NCBI RefSeq assembly: GCF_014898055.3
Contig: NW_023605083.1
Coordinates: forward strand, 62,598,228-62,662,227
DNA from: Talpa occidentalis
Lineage: Eukaryota > Chordata > Mammalia > Eulipotyphla > Talpidae
Direction of reading: 5' to 3'
Length of the DNA: 64,000 nt
The position numbers and the translations under genes are program-made. This document shows, one piece after another, positions 35,391 through 46,170 of the stretch. The first letter of the stretch is position 1, and the number at the start of each line of letters is the position of its first letter. Below the pieces are notes generated by a model. The model saw only the letters and a program-made list of their open reading frames with translations. It ran no database searches and had not been told where the DNA came from.

Positions 35391-35559
35391 CGCGGCGCTG
35401 GAAGGCCCCGGGATGGTTCTCAGGGGAGTGGCGGCGACAATAGATTAGCCCAGGTCCGGTAGCAGCGCCCAGTCAGTGGGGAGCTCTCCAGGCGCGTCTA
35501 CGCTTCCAACCTCCCTCGCTGGGCTTCCCAGGATTTCCGGAGTGCTGGGCATTCCTTAC

Positions 35560-35634
35560 CTCGCGCTCCACCGCCAGGCCCTCCGCACATCAAAGAAGTA
35601 GCTGCTGAGACGTGTAGTGAACCCTCGCCTGCAA
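35560..35634 (-). other. Possible minus-strand exon next to the CpG island
   Basis: Bounded by a good acceptor on the minus strand (pyrimidine-rich, ending CTACTGAG before 35634) and a strong donor (GCGAG|GTAAGG at 35560|35559). It is open in at least two frames, and it includes a TTTGATGTGCGG start. Could be an untranslated alternative first or second exon. The product cannot be told. Confidence 0.3.
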
Positions 35635-35907
35635 CCTCAGTAGTAAAGCAGAGGAGACTCTGCAGCTCTGATACAACCACACCTAAGAAAAAAATGCAGA
35701 ATAGCGAGGGAGGGCTAGAGTAATGGTGGTCACTCGATAATCTTGGGCTTGTTAGAAGCGAGAGGTCACCATAAACTGCGGTGCAAGGGCCGGGCCTAGA
35801 AGTTTGGCTGAATTTGTCTTGTGGTTTCCACAGGATGTTCAGGCAAAGGCTGCTAGTCAATGACTATCTAAGCTGTTTCCTTTCTAAAACAATCTATCAA
35901 ATCCCCC

Positions 35908-35935
35908 TTTAAAAAAAAAAAAAAAAAAAAAAAAA
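35908..35935 (+). repeat. Poly(A) tract with no visible SINE body
   Basis: About 27 A after 'cccccttt'. No SINE or L1 upstream. Confidence 0.85.
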
Positions 35936-37180
35936 CTTTAAACCACTGTTTTCTATCCTACCAATTTATGATTTATTTTACAATTACCCCCATAAAATAG
36001 TAATATGTTCATGCAGAGAGCAGGAATGCATATATGTACACTCTGTCGTGCTGAGATAAGGAGAGGGATTTATAAATGTTCTATCAAGACAAAAAGGGAA
36101 ATGCTCTCTATAAAATCCAAGTAGTGATATAACAGCAAGAAGGCTACTGAAGAGGATTTCATTCCAATCATAACTCTTCCCAACACAGAAAAATTACTTA
36201 TCTAAATTTCCTGTCGCTTTCCAACTGTACTCCTACTTACTTTTTATTAACTGTTGGCTTTCTCAATACCAATACTTCTATAAATAAGGGGAAATATTTA
36301 AAAATTTTAAGTGGCTAAATCATGATCATATTATTAATTATACTAACAATTGTTGTTCAATATTTTTATTTAAAATTATTTCAGTGTTAAGTACAAATGA
36401 GTTTCTTGTTTACTACCCAACTTGAATATTTTCCAATGTGTAGATTTTCTCTCTTACCTTCTCAAGGAATAGAGCTGCTTCTGTTTTATTATCTATTACT
36501 GCCTTAACTACTCTGTGGTCCTTTCTAAGGTCAAATGGGGAGTTCTGTCCACACAAGTCACATATATTCAAGAGCTCTGCACTATTTGCTTTGATACACT
36601 TCAGTCCCTCTATTTGGTATACTGTGGCCTAAATTGAAATGGAGAACAAATGCATGGTCAACCTGGACACACCTTTCTTCCTAACAAGTATGCGCGTGTC
36701 TGAATGAACCTGCTCTGCAGCCATTCTTAGGTCAATAACTTCAAAATAAAATGTAAGTTGTATGCCCAGCATAAAGGAAGATAGAAAATGAAATCAATGA
36801 CAAATCCAGTGTGGTACAGAGATTAATCCATCAAAACTAGTAGTCCTAAATGCTTTGATTTTTCTCTTTATAATTTCCAAAATAGAAACATCTTGTTTTA
36901 CTTTATTATGAGATTATCTACCATTATAACTTTGATGCATAGGCTGATCATCTCTTTGATGCCCAGAGAGAAAAAAAATACCAAAGGAATCAGATTCTAT
37001 GTATAAGATATTTTAAATCTGATTTTTCAACTAATAATACAAAATAAAAACTCCTATGTTAATATATATTTTTATCTATATTGAATGGTTGGACAGTATT
37101 CCATTATAGGTATGTATTACAATGTATTTAAGCAGTTCCCAATTGTTGCACATTATCTTGCTCATAAGAGTGAAAAGCAT
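35936..37180. other. Unique sequence, no gene seen
   Basis: AT-rich and intron-like. 37060-37150 ('ttgaatggttggacagtattccattata') is a possible tiny L1-like remnant. Nothing else recognised. Confidence 0.45.
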
Positions 37181-37440
37181 AAGGGTTTAAGCACAGCATT
37201 GTGAAGATATCTGCAGCTTCTGCAACACGAGTTCCATACCCGGCCAGCCACCACATGGCGCAGCAGACCTCTCCTGTCTGGCCTGCTGCTCCCCTCAGCA
37301 GTGTATTTTGTCAGTCTGCCTGTTCTGGTCCTCACTCTCTCTCTCTCTGGTGAATCTTCTCACCCCACCCCCTGCACCTCTGGCCTGTACACCCCAGTTC
37401 TTGTATGCATAAATAAATAAATCTTTCTTTAAAAAAAAAA
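37181..37440 (+). mobile_element. 5'-truncated T+ SINE, subfamily II
   Basis: Starts at 'agggtttaagcacagcattgtgaag', lacking the first ~20 head bases. The tail is 'tgcataaataaataaatctttctttaaa' plus A. The target word AGAGTGAAA (about 37168-37176) recurs as AGAGTAAA right after the tail (37440-37447). Confidence 0.9.
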
Positions 37441-37447
37441 GAGTAAA

Positions 37448-37573
37448 GGGCCTCCCCTGGTGGCGCAGCGGTTGAGCGCTGGGCTGCGAGGCTGCTTGAA
37501 GCCTCTGCTGCACTGGTTTGTTCCCCCACCGCCGGCGAGGGTCCCACAAAAAAAAAAAAAAAAAAAAAAAAAA
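37448..37573 (+). mobile_element. Head-only SINE, 100 bp of tRNA-like region plus poly(A)
   Basis: Subfamily III head ('ggtggcgcagcggttgagcg'), matching full-length copies until 'gagggtcccac' (37547), then directly 26 A. The whole pyrimidine-rich body and AATAAA/terminator are missing. It is inserted in the downstream duplication of the previous SINE: AGAGTAAA before, GGAGTGAAA after. Either an internally deleted copy or a retrocopy of a short, head-only transcript. Confidence 0.88.
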
Positions 37574-37689
37574 GGAGTGAAAATTGGAAGGTGTGATCAA
37601 TATCACTGTACATTAATAGGTGTATACTTAGCTAGGCACTTTGTCAAGATAAGTTAGTCAGCAAGCTACGCCCTGTATTCATATGATAC

Positions 37690-38120
37690 TGAAAGTCAGT
37701 GTATTCGTTACCTGTTATTACATTAAGAAATTACCCCAAAACTTAGTGGCCTGAAAAAACAATAATCATTATTTCCTATGGTTTCTATGGGTGAGAAATT
37801 CAGAAACACCAGGGACAACTTGCCTGTGTTCTGGACACCTTATCTTAGCTAGAAGACTGGAAGTCTTCAGGTTGCAATTATCTGAAGGCTTGATCATTCA
37901 CTCATATTTCTAGTTGTGCAGTAGTTGATGCCAGGCCCCAACCAGCTGAGAGCCTCACCTCTTCATGCCATCATGTCTGAAACAGAGAGAGAAACATGAG
38001 AGAGAAAGATTGATTCAAAGGGAGGGGGCTTATAGCCCATTTCTATGGAGGAGTATTATAACAATAGCATGTGGCATGGATCACATTCTGCTACTACTGC
38101 CTTTGGAAAACCTATCTGCC
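37690..38120. repeat. Ancient interspersed repeat resembling a mammalian LTR or MER element
   Basis: 'cctgttattacattaagaaattaccccaaaacttagtggc' followed by 'tatggtttctatgggtgagaaattc' recalls a common repeat beginning 'attgctgcataacaaattaccacaaactt'. It continues with 'agagagagaaacatgagagag' near 37985. Family name not certain. Confidence 0.5.
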
Positions 38121-39060
38121 CCAGCCAGTAGTAGTACATTTAACATCTATCAACAAAGTGAATGCCACCACTCTGAAAATATGGATACCATGATGTGCTT
38201 CTTTAATGTCTTCACCTTGCCATTTAGTCTGAGTCCCTTTCTTGGACAGTCATCCTAGTGCTTTCTGTCCTCACCTTTGTCTCTTATCCTCCTCCAGCAA
38301 TGTTTCCCTAGATTTGTTTCTTTAAATGACTTCACAGAACCACAGGCCCAAAGACAGTTGGTGCTGTCAAAGATGAGAAAAAATATTTTCAGTCAAATGA
38401 AGAGAATTTTAATGCAAGATATTTTGAGTAGAGTTTACATTAATGTCTTAAAGGATACGATAAAGCTTGTCAGCATATTAATATTATCTAGTGACCCAGG
38501 GAATTCAATTTGTGAGCATTTCAGGTTGAAAAATTGGCTGTCACTGCCTTTGGCTTTATTATTTGTTCAGAGGGTTTGCTGGTCATGCCAGTTCTCATTT
38601 CTTCCCCATGTTCTGTCTGGCAAAAAAAAAACCTTTGAAATTTTCTACTAGAAAGTAATCAAAACTATCTGCCAAAAGATCTGTTGGAAAATTTCCCTCC
38701 TGTCTATTAATGTAGAGACTGATTCAAATACTGGGTTTCGGTGAAACAACACCCTGGGAGAATTCAGTCTGCTTGGGAAAGTTTTTCAGATGCCCTGGGG
38801 CATAGGTTTCTTCCTTCTTAAAACTGGGCATTGATACCTCTGCAATGTTTTTCCCCTTGACTAGAAAGAAATCATTCGCCTTAGGAAACCTTTCTATTTT
38901 AAAAGGCCGTGGCAGAGTTGGGTGAGGCAGCCTAATTTAGCAAAAAATAACACTCTGCAGGATAAAAGTGGCATAAGGAGGCTCTGGGAATGGGTGGTAG
39001 ACTTTGGGATTGTGTATACAGCAGTCCTGTATGACTACAATGAAATGAAAACCCTAAAAA
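38121..39060. other. Unique sequence, no gene called
   Basis: Contains a 124-codon plus frame (38277-38651), but it has no recognisable protein motif, no clear donor and low-complexity ends. Intron-like. Confidence 0.4.
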
Positions 39061-39077
39061 AAATACTCTGTGCTCAC

Positions 39078-39170
39078 CTTTTGATCCCATATACGTGCAT
39101 GAATAATCCGGGTAATGTCTGAAAGAGCTAGCAAATCTTTTTCCTGTACAGTACAGATGTCACTGCCAAT
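39078..39170 (-). CDS. Candidate internal coding exon (93 bp, phase 0-0), product unknown
   Basis: On the minus strand a good acceptor (CCATCTGTGTTCTGCAG) precedes 39170, and a consensus donor (CAAAAG|GTGAGC) follows 39078. The 93-bp interval is open in one frame with both boundaries between codons, encoding 31 residues that start IGSDICTVQEK and end HARIWDQK, with no low-complexity bias. The frame stays open into both introns by chance. It is the best-supported coding segment in the window. I do not recognise the protein. It would belong to a gene transcribed right to left. Confidence 0.45.
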
Positions 39171-39716
39171 CTGCAGAACACAGATGGACAGTAAGAAGTT
39201 TGGAACAATAACATAGGACACTTTAAAACCCCTGAGAAAGGGCAGTAAAACCATAAGGGAAGAACTAAGAGCAATTAAGCATCTATAGAACTTACTGATG
39301 TGGTATCTTAAAGTTCCAAGAAAATAGCTATGAAAAGTTATATTTAAAATTTATTTCTGGAAGTATAAGGTTCTGAAAGATTAACAATGATGACTTCTTC
39401 CCAGAGAGATTCACCCAGACATGTAGAAAACTATACTTAGAAAACATGGCCCTGACCCCCTAGGTCTAGGTTTTGGCAAGTGTAAATCAAATGGTGTTTC
39501 ATAATCTATTCCAAGATGAAGTTGAATGAAGGTGATCTTCATTCTGTCATTCTTCTGACTGATAAAGGAGAGGGAAGAGGTTGAATTCCTGCTCAACCCC
39601 ACAAGCAGAAATGCTGAGCCTGCCTTTGTCGGCAGCACGATAGACGCATGAATGAAGTGGTCACTATGGGAGAGAGGGACGCGATGGGCCGACCCAACAG
39701 CATAGACCCCACTTAC

Positions 39717-39803
39717 CAAAGCTGATTCCTCTGATGCTGCTTTGGACACCAGCAAGAGAGACGAATTCAAAGCCATAAATATGGACATAAGCATGCAGAC
39801 CAA
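39717..39803 (-). CDS. Candidate coding exon (87 bp, phase 0-0) upstream of the previous one
   Basis: Minus strand: acceptor CCCCCAAGTTAACATCTAG (weak pyrimidine tract) before 39803; strong donor GCTTTG|GTAAGT at 39717|39716. In the frame compatible with the exon at 39078-39170 it encodes 29 residues, including the stretch MALNSSLLLVSKAASEESAL at the end. An in-frame stop lies directly before the acceptor, so if real it must start at or after 39803. It could instead be a first coding exon using the internal ATG at 39776. The two exons would join without a phase shift over a 546-bp intron. Product unknown. Confidence 0.33.
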
Positions 39804-40215
39804 CTAGATGTTAACTTGGGGGTGACGGAGCTTTAGAGTGTATATTGGGGGACAAGAGTAAGTACCAGTTGTGGCCTAAGACTAACTGCAGTGAAGAAGA
39901 CTGTAGTTCATTCCACTAAGCTTTCTCTTCTAAGTTTTCCCTCAGGAAGGGAGGCTCAATAGATACGTGCAGGTGCTGTTACCTCAACAAGTTAAAAGAA
40001 GTGGATCCACATGGAGCTAGGAGTGGACCATGGCAGACTCAGGAAGGAGCCCTTTCAAGGAAGAATTCACTGACCAGTTGCAGAGAGTGTCAGGCCAATA
40101 GGCTGTGGCATTAGCACTTTTCAGGGGTCTCTAACTTTTGAGGTGATGTCACAGTCTTCTCAGGGCAGCCCTTCAGCCAATGACTTAGCAAGGGTAGTGT
40201 GACTACACATTCTAT
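39804..40215. other. Unique sequence, no gene seen
   Basis: Presumed intron or flank of the candidate minus-strand exons. No repeat was recognised. Confidence 0.45.
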
Positions 40216-40227
40216 CCAATAAGGAAC

Positions 40228-40478
40228 TTTTCTTTTTTTTCAGATTTATTTATTTATACAAGAACCGGGGTACAGGCCAGATGCACGGGAGAGTGAGAGG
40301 ATTCACCAGAGACAGAGTGGGGAACAGAACAGGTAGACTGAAGAAATACACTGCTGAGGGGAGCAGAGGCTGAGACAGGAGGGATTCTCACCGGCCAGCG
40401 GGGATCAAACCGGCACTGCAGAGGCTGGGGACAGCTTCACAGCGCTGCGCTCAACCTCCTGTGCCAACAGGGGAGGCC
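40228..40478 (-). mobile_element. T+ SINE, intermediate II/III
   Basis: Minus-strand copy. The duplication CCAATAAGGAAC is perfect at 40216-40227 and 40479-40490. The head complement is 'cacaggaggttgagcgcagcgctgtgaagctg', mixing features of subfamilies II and III. Confidence 0.94.
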
Positions 40479-40490
40479 CCAATAAGGAAC

Positions 40491-40829
40491 ATTTCTAATG
40501 GACCTTTCTTACTCCCAAGATTCATATTGGGCTAGCAAAGATTTTGTTCATTCTATATGATAGTTTGATGGTTCCCCCTCCTATCCTTCCTCTCCTCCTT
40601 TTCCTTTCCTAGATGTCATCCCCCAGTAAACTTATTGCACTCCTAACTCAATCTCAGCATCTCCTTCCCAGAAAATCCAATCTGCTAGTTACTGTCCTTT
40701 TTAAATTATCTTACTATCTATCTTTAAATAATTGTCATATAATAAGTTTTTGTCAAGATTTTCAAATTATTTGAACTAGAGTTGCTATGGTATTTACCCC
40801 TTTGTTTATCCCAGCACTGTAGATTAATC
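40491..40829. other. Unique sequence, no gene seen
   Basis: T-rich sequence leading into the antisense L1. No features. Confidence 0.45.
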
Positions 40830-41089
40830 TTTTATTTTTTAATAATTACTTAGCTTAAAGTCTTTTAATTTTTTTATTTTAAAGAGAAAGCAAAAACAGC
40901 CAGCACCATCAATTATACCCCATCTCAGGTGACCCCAGTTCCATTATCAATGTCCACTAGTTTATTTAGACTTTGTTTTATCCATTCTTATCTGCTTTAT
41001 TTCTATGTATTGCATATGTAGGTGAAATCATCCAATATTTGTCCTTATCTTTCTAATTTTACTTCACACAGTCCCCTCAGAGTTTCTTT

Positions 41090-41514
41090 TTTTTTTAATT
41101 TTTTTATTTTTATATTCCCCATACAATTGCAACCCCTTTATTTTGACCCCAATCCCTCCCCTCCCCAACCCCCCCCTCACAGAGTGTCTTTGGTTCATAG
41201 TTGTTTGTTGATTCTGATTTTTACTTTCTTATAGTTATTCTTTTTCCTGGTCCCTTATTTAAGTTTTCTAGATTCCTGCTATGAGTGAGACCATCCGGTA
41301 TTTTTCTTTTTCTTTCTGGTTTATTTCACTGAGCATGATCCCTTCCAGTGCCATCCATGTTGCTGCAAATTGCATGTGTTTATCTTTTTTGAATGCTGAG
41401 TAATATTCCATGGTGTATATGTACCACATCTTCTTGATCCAGTCATCTATTTTTGGGCATTTGGGTTGTTTCCAAAGCTTAGCTATTGTAAACAGTGCTG
41501 CTATAAACATAGGA
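41090..41514 (-). mobile_element. Younger 5'-truncated L1 tail nested in the older L1
   Basis: A 425-bp insert with a 19-bp perfect target duplication, GTCCCCTCAGAGTTTCTTT (41071-41089 and 41515-41533). The complement encodes an open ORF2 C-terminus: MFIAALFTIAKLWKQPKCPK, then DDWIKKMW and YTMEYYSAFKK. It ends IAGI and a stop at about 41268, followed by a 3' UTR (C-rich on +, G-rich in L1 sense) and a short A tail. The uninterrupted 89-codon frame shows it is much younger than its host. Confidence 0.93.
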
Positions 41515-41591
41515 GTCCCCTCAGAGTTTCTTTCCATTTTACTACAAATGGCAAAATTTCATCTTTATTTTTACCTGAGTAGTATTCTGTG

Positions 41592-41592
<1 letters not shown>

Positions 41593-41632
<40 letters not shown>
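41593..41632. repeat. (GT)n microsatellite inside L1
   Basis: About 19 GT units, lying where the antisense L1 reads 'ccatggtgtgtatata'. Likely polymorphic. Confidence 0.92.
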
Positions 41633-41633
<1 letters not shown>

Positions 41634-43451
41634 CCCATGTCTTCATCCACTCACCTATTAATGGGCATTTAGGTTGCTTCCATATCTGGGCTATTGTAAA
41701 TAATGTTGCCACCAACACCATGGTGCATATAACTCTTCAAGTTGATGATTTCATACTCTTCAGATAAATACCCTCAAGAGAGCTTGCTGGATCATATGGT
41801 AATTCTATTTTCAGTTTTTTAAAAAAGGTCCATAGCACCTTTCAAAATGATTTCACCAATCTACAATCCACCAAAGGTATACAAGGGGTTCCTCTTTCTC
41901 CATCTCCTTGCTAACACTTGTTGTTAGTGGTCTTTTTGATGTAAGCCGTTCTCATAGGGGTGAGATGATATTTCCTTGTGTTTTTGATTTGCATTTTCCT
42001 AATATGATGAACATTTTTTTTATATTTCTGTTGGCTGTTTGTATATCCTCTTTTGGAAAATGTCTATTCATATTACCTGTCCATTTTTTAATTGAATTGT
42101 TTGTTCTCCTGTCGCTAAATTGGATGAATTCTTTATAAGCCTTGGACAATTAACCCACATTGGATGTGTGATATGCAAATAGCTCTTCTTATTCAGTAGG
42201 ATTTTTAATCTGCTGATATTTTCATTGGCTCTGCAGAAATATTTTAATTTTATGTAGTCCCAGCTATTTACATTTGCTTTCATTTCCATTGCTGTGGGAT
42301 CAAGTCCCCAAAGACATCTCTATCACTGATGTCATAGAACATATCACATGTTTTCTTCTATGGTTTATATGGTTTCAGGTCTTACATTGAAATCTTTACT
42401 CCATTTCAAGTTTATTCTTGTGTATGCAGTTAGAGAGTGATCCAGCTTCATTCTTTGACATGTGGCATTCTGGTTTCCCAGTGCCATTTGTTGAAGAGAT
42501 TATCCTTTCTAAATTATATGGTTGTGGTTCTTTTGTAAATTAAGTGTCAATATATGTGTGGATTTACATCTGGGCTCTTGATTCTGTTCCACTGATCCTT
42601 GTGTCTGTTTTTATCCCAATAGTGTTTTAGTTGCTTTTGCTTTACAATATAGTTCAAAATCATTTTGATGCTTCCATTTTTTTTCCCTCAAAATTCTTTA
42701 TTCAGGGTCTTTTGTAGTCCCATATAAATTTTAGTAATTTTTATTCTATTTCCCTGAAGAATATCTTCAGAATTTTAGTAAGGATTGCACTGATCTTGTT
42801 CATTGCTTTTTCATAGGATATTTATTTTGACTATATTGTGGTATTTTCCCATCTCTTTGTTTCTTGTGTTGTTTTCACTGTGTCAGTGTCATATAGTTCC
42901 ATTGTATAGATCTTTCACTTTCTTTGTTAATTTCTGGGTATGTAATTATTTTTGATGTGATTATAATTGAGATTTTTTTTCTTAATTTCTTTTTCTTCTT
43001 GCTCATTATTTGCATATAGGGATGCAACAGATATTTGTGTATTAATTTTGTAGCCTGCCACTTTACTGTACTCAGTAATTATTTCTAATAGTTTTATGTT
43101 GGCATCCTTAGAGCTTTCTATATATGGTACTCTGTATTGCTATGTTATCTGTTGGAATTTCTCCTCTTTCATTTCTGATTCTATTTATTAAAATTTTCTT
43201 CTCTGTGAGCCTAACTAAAAGTTTGATTATTTTGTTTATCTTTTCAAAGAACCAATTCTTGGTTTCATTGATCTTTTGTGTTGTCTTTTTGGTTTCTATT
43301 TATTTCCATTTTTATTTTTATTATTTCCTTCCTTCTATAACTTTTGGCTTTTTTCAACTTTCCTTAAGTATAAAGTTTGATTATTTGAGATTGTTATGGT
43401 TTTTTAATGTAGGCCTGTATTGCAACTAACTGCCCGCCTCATACAACTTTT

Positions 43452-43708
43452 TTTTTTATTATTATTTATGCAAGCACTGGGTACAGTCAGAAGCATGGGA
43501 AGGTGAGAGAATTCACCAGAGCCAGAGCAGGGAACAGAACAGGCAGACTGACTGAAATACACTGCTGAGGGGAGCAGCGGGCAGCAGGAGAGTTCTGCGC
43601 GCCATGTGGGACCCTCACCGGGCAGCCGGAGATCAAACCGGCGCTGCAGAGGTTGCAGGCAGCTTCGCAGCCCAGCGCTCAACCCCTGTGCCACAGGGGA
43701 GGCCACCC
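43452..43708 (-). mobile_element. T+ SINE, subfamily III, nested in L1
   Basis: Minus-strand copy with 15-bp duplications CCTCATACAACTTTT (43437-43451) and CCTCATATAACTTTT (43709-43723), one mismatch. The T-rich tail complement is short and altered (TTATTATTATTTATG). Confidence 0.94.
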
Positions 43709-43880
43709 CCTCATATAACTTTTAGTGCATCCCATAGATTCTAATAATTTGTGTCTTCATTTTCAGGTCACCAGGTATTTTTTTAATTTCTGCCTTAATT
43801 TCCTCAGTGATCCAATGATAATTGAGATGCATGTTGTTTCATCTCCATGTGTTTCAGTTTTATTCAGAAAAATCCAAGAT

Positions 43881-44529
43881 TTAATTTAAATCTGTTTGGA
43901 AGAGATAACTGGTTATCATTAGCACTGTATCGAGCCTATGTAACAGGGCACCTCTCTTTAAAAAACTGCCTAAAGAAAAAAAAATTTATTTGTGAGATGT
44001 TCAAATCTCCAGCACTCTACAAATATATTTGAAGCTACTTCCTTTTGTGTTCTCTTGGGGAAAAAAAATCCAAATTTGAAACATTAACAGTGGAACGGTG
44101 AAAAAAACAAAAAGCCTTTCTGGTAATATTAACCAGCCACAAATGGCCAGAGTAAACTTCCTTCATGAAAACTTCTTGCCTAGAGGTGGGATTGGGTCAT
44201 TATGTCTGTACAATAACCACCCCTGCAAACAACATATGAATGCCAGATGGTTGGAACTATTCCATTAAGAAACTGATGGTTTCATTGTTTGGAATTTGAT
44301 TTTGTTGCTTTCTCCATATAGTGATTTGATTGCAGTATTTAGAAGCCTTGAGAGCTTTCCCATAAATTATTCCACCCCTTGAATGTAAAACTAGGGTAAG
44401 CTTATTAGCCTGTTTTTCCATTAGTATGTCATTCCCACTTTCTTATTCAGATGTGGATAATTTAGACAAGATTCATAAAAATAAAATGTGGGTTTTGTGC
44501 TTTGGTTGTTTCTTCAAGGAACTTGCTAC
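43881..44529. other. Unique sequence, no gene seen
   Basis: No recognised feature. Confidence 0.45.
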
Positions 44530-44599
44530 TCAAAATACTTTTCTCATTTTGTTCATTGAGTATTTATATATGAATATTTGTTTAAAAATTAAATAATAG

Positions 44600-44860
44600 A
44601 AAAAATTCTTACTATGCACTTATATGACCCTTATATTACCTCGTACACTATTCTGGGTACTTTATACATATTAACTTGTATAAGCATCACATCAACCCTG
44701 TAAGGCCAATACTATTATTATTTCCACTTTATAAATGAAGAAATTAAGGAGTAGTAAAGTCAAGTAACTTACATAAAATCTAATAGGCAGTGAGTGGTAG
44801 AAATAGGATTTCAACTCAAGAGAAAAAATACCAAATACATTTTGTCTGTTTTTAACCACC
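44600..44860 (-). repeat. MIR SINE
   Basis: Complement of MIR: 'cacttataaatgaagaaattaaggag' (the 'ttacagatgaggaaactgaggc' motif), then 'gtcaagtaacttacataaaatc' and 'agtgagtggtagaaataggatttcaactc'. Clear order of MIR core elements. Confidence 0.8.
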
Positions 44861-45699
44861 TTACCCCACACAACATTGCTCAAGTCCCAACTAATCTAGC
44901 TTGTTTCAGGATAACAAGGATAAAACTAGATTCCCCATGCCCTTCTTAGCCATCATCAGTCTAAACAGGGTCTTACAGTTATTGTGGCAAACGACTAATC
45001 TGTTCCAAGTATTAGAGAATATGCCAGGGTATGTAACAACTATCCATAAGACTACAACGAATCTTGGAGAGATCTATTTTTCTGTTTAAGAAGTAAAGAA
45101 GGTTTTCTTCCCTGAAACTCTTTATAAATTTCCCTGGCTATGGATGCTCTCATCTTGCTGTCCTCCATTACTTTAACATGGCTTGTGAAAAAAAATTTTA
45201 AGTAATCTATTTGAATGGTGGCATGAAGTTACAGAAAATGGAAGTGGACTATAAAATCAAAACTACAGGAGTTACAACTGCAAAATGATGGTTACTGTGA
45301 TATAACCCATAATCCGTGTGTCCTAGTAGGAAGGCATATGCCTGCCCTTGAAGTGAAAGGACATGGGGACATAATGACAGACATTTGGTTATGACACTGC
45401 AAAAGGAAGACTCTGGAAACTAACTACAGGCGATAGTTAACTACCTCCTTAAAGAAGCAGGTAGTTAAGTTCAACCTGGTTTCCATATAGGGTGGATGAG
45501 AAAAAAATCCCAACTGAAAGCTGATGATAAACAACATTTGAGAACCTGCTTTCATCATATGACACTTTGCTTAAGCTGCTGCTTCCAAGAACCTGTCAAT
45601 GATGGTAAGGTGAGGCCTTCATGCAGTTTAAAAGGCAAGTATTTAAAGAATCATCCTAAAACTAATTCAGATTTGTCAACTCCATAGGCAAATGGACGG
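44861..45699. other. Unique sequence, no gene seen
   Basis: No recognised feature. Frames of about 62 codons at 44901-45089 and 45496-45687 lack splice bounds. Confidence 0.45.
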
Positions 45700-46170
45700 G
45701 TAGTGAACATCTGTTAGCATTTTGTTACCCAGCATCCGTGCCCCCTTCTGTCTAGAGCACCCTGACATTCCCTTTTGACCATTTTGTGTTGACTTACCTT
45801 CTTCCTGTGATATGTTCCTGGCCATTTAAACATTCAATTCCACCGTCACATTGATGAATACTAAGATGAGCCAGTGAGCCTATCGGAGCCAATGATACAT
45901 GTACGTTGGGTTAGCTTGAGCTGATGACAAAGGGGTATATTCTCTTTGTTACAATTGGAGATGTGGAACTGAAAATCTGAAAAATTCGAGGCCACCATAA
46001 ATGAGGACTTGCCAAAGGTGTAAGCAAATACTCAGAAGAGTAGCATTGAGAGACACTAAGGAGGTGAGATATCCTGATGACATAAATTGAACCTTGTATT
46101 ACATGTACCTATATTGTGCTCCTTGAACTTTTAAATTACATAAGGCAATAAACTCAAATCTTTAAGCTTT
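45700..46170 (+). repeat. Ancient interspersed repeat ending with AATAAA
   Basis: Runs from 'gttacccagcatccgtgcccc' to 'ttaaattacataaggcaataaactcaaatc'. The 3' part resembles mammalian elements ending 'tacatgagccaataaattcc'. Probably an eroded LTR or MER element. The name is uncertain. Confidence 0.4.

Larger units (their letters stand above)
34951..35907. other. CpG-island shore
   Basis: Moderately GC-rich flank containing the motif cluster (35310-35390), a second GC-rich patch (35360-35600) and the candidate exon at 35560-35634. No other feature is supported. Confidence 0.5.
40830..43880 (-). mobile_element. Antisense old L1 LINE, ORF2 remnant and 3' UTR, with three later insertions or expansions
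   Basis: Reads on + as the complement of L1. A 3' UTR comes first (40850-41070), then the ORF2 C-terminal region ('ctattaatgggcatttaggttgcttccatatctgggctattg', 41656-41700), and finally ORF2 upstream segments such as 'tttatcttttcaaagaaccaattcttgg' (43218-43262) and 'ctccatgtgtttcag' (43841). Many stops; inactive. Disrupted by a younger L1 tail (41090-41514), a (GT)n tract and a SINE (43452-43708). Confidence 0.9.

Noticed and set aside
38277..38651. 124-codon plus-strand frame
   Set aside because: No donor, no known motif and AT-rich composition. Compatible with chance in intron-like DNA.
41268..41537. 89-codon minus-strand gene
   Set aside because: It is the C-terminal end of L1 ORF2 in a truncated insertion, not a host gene.
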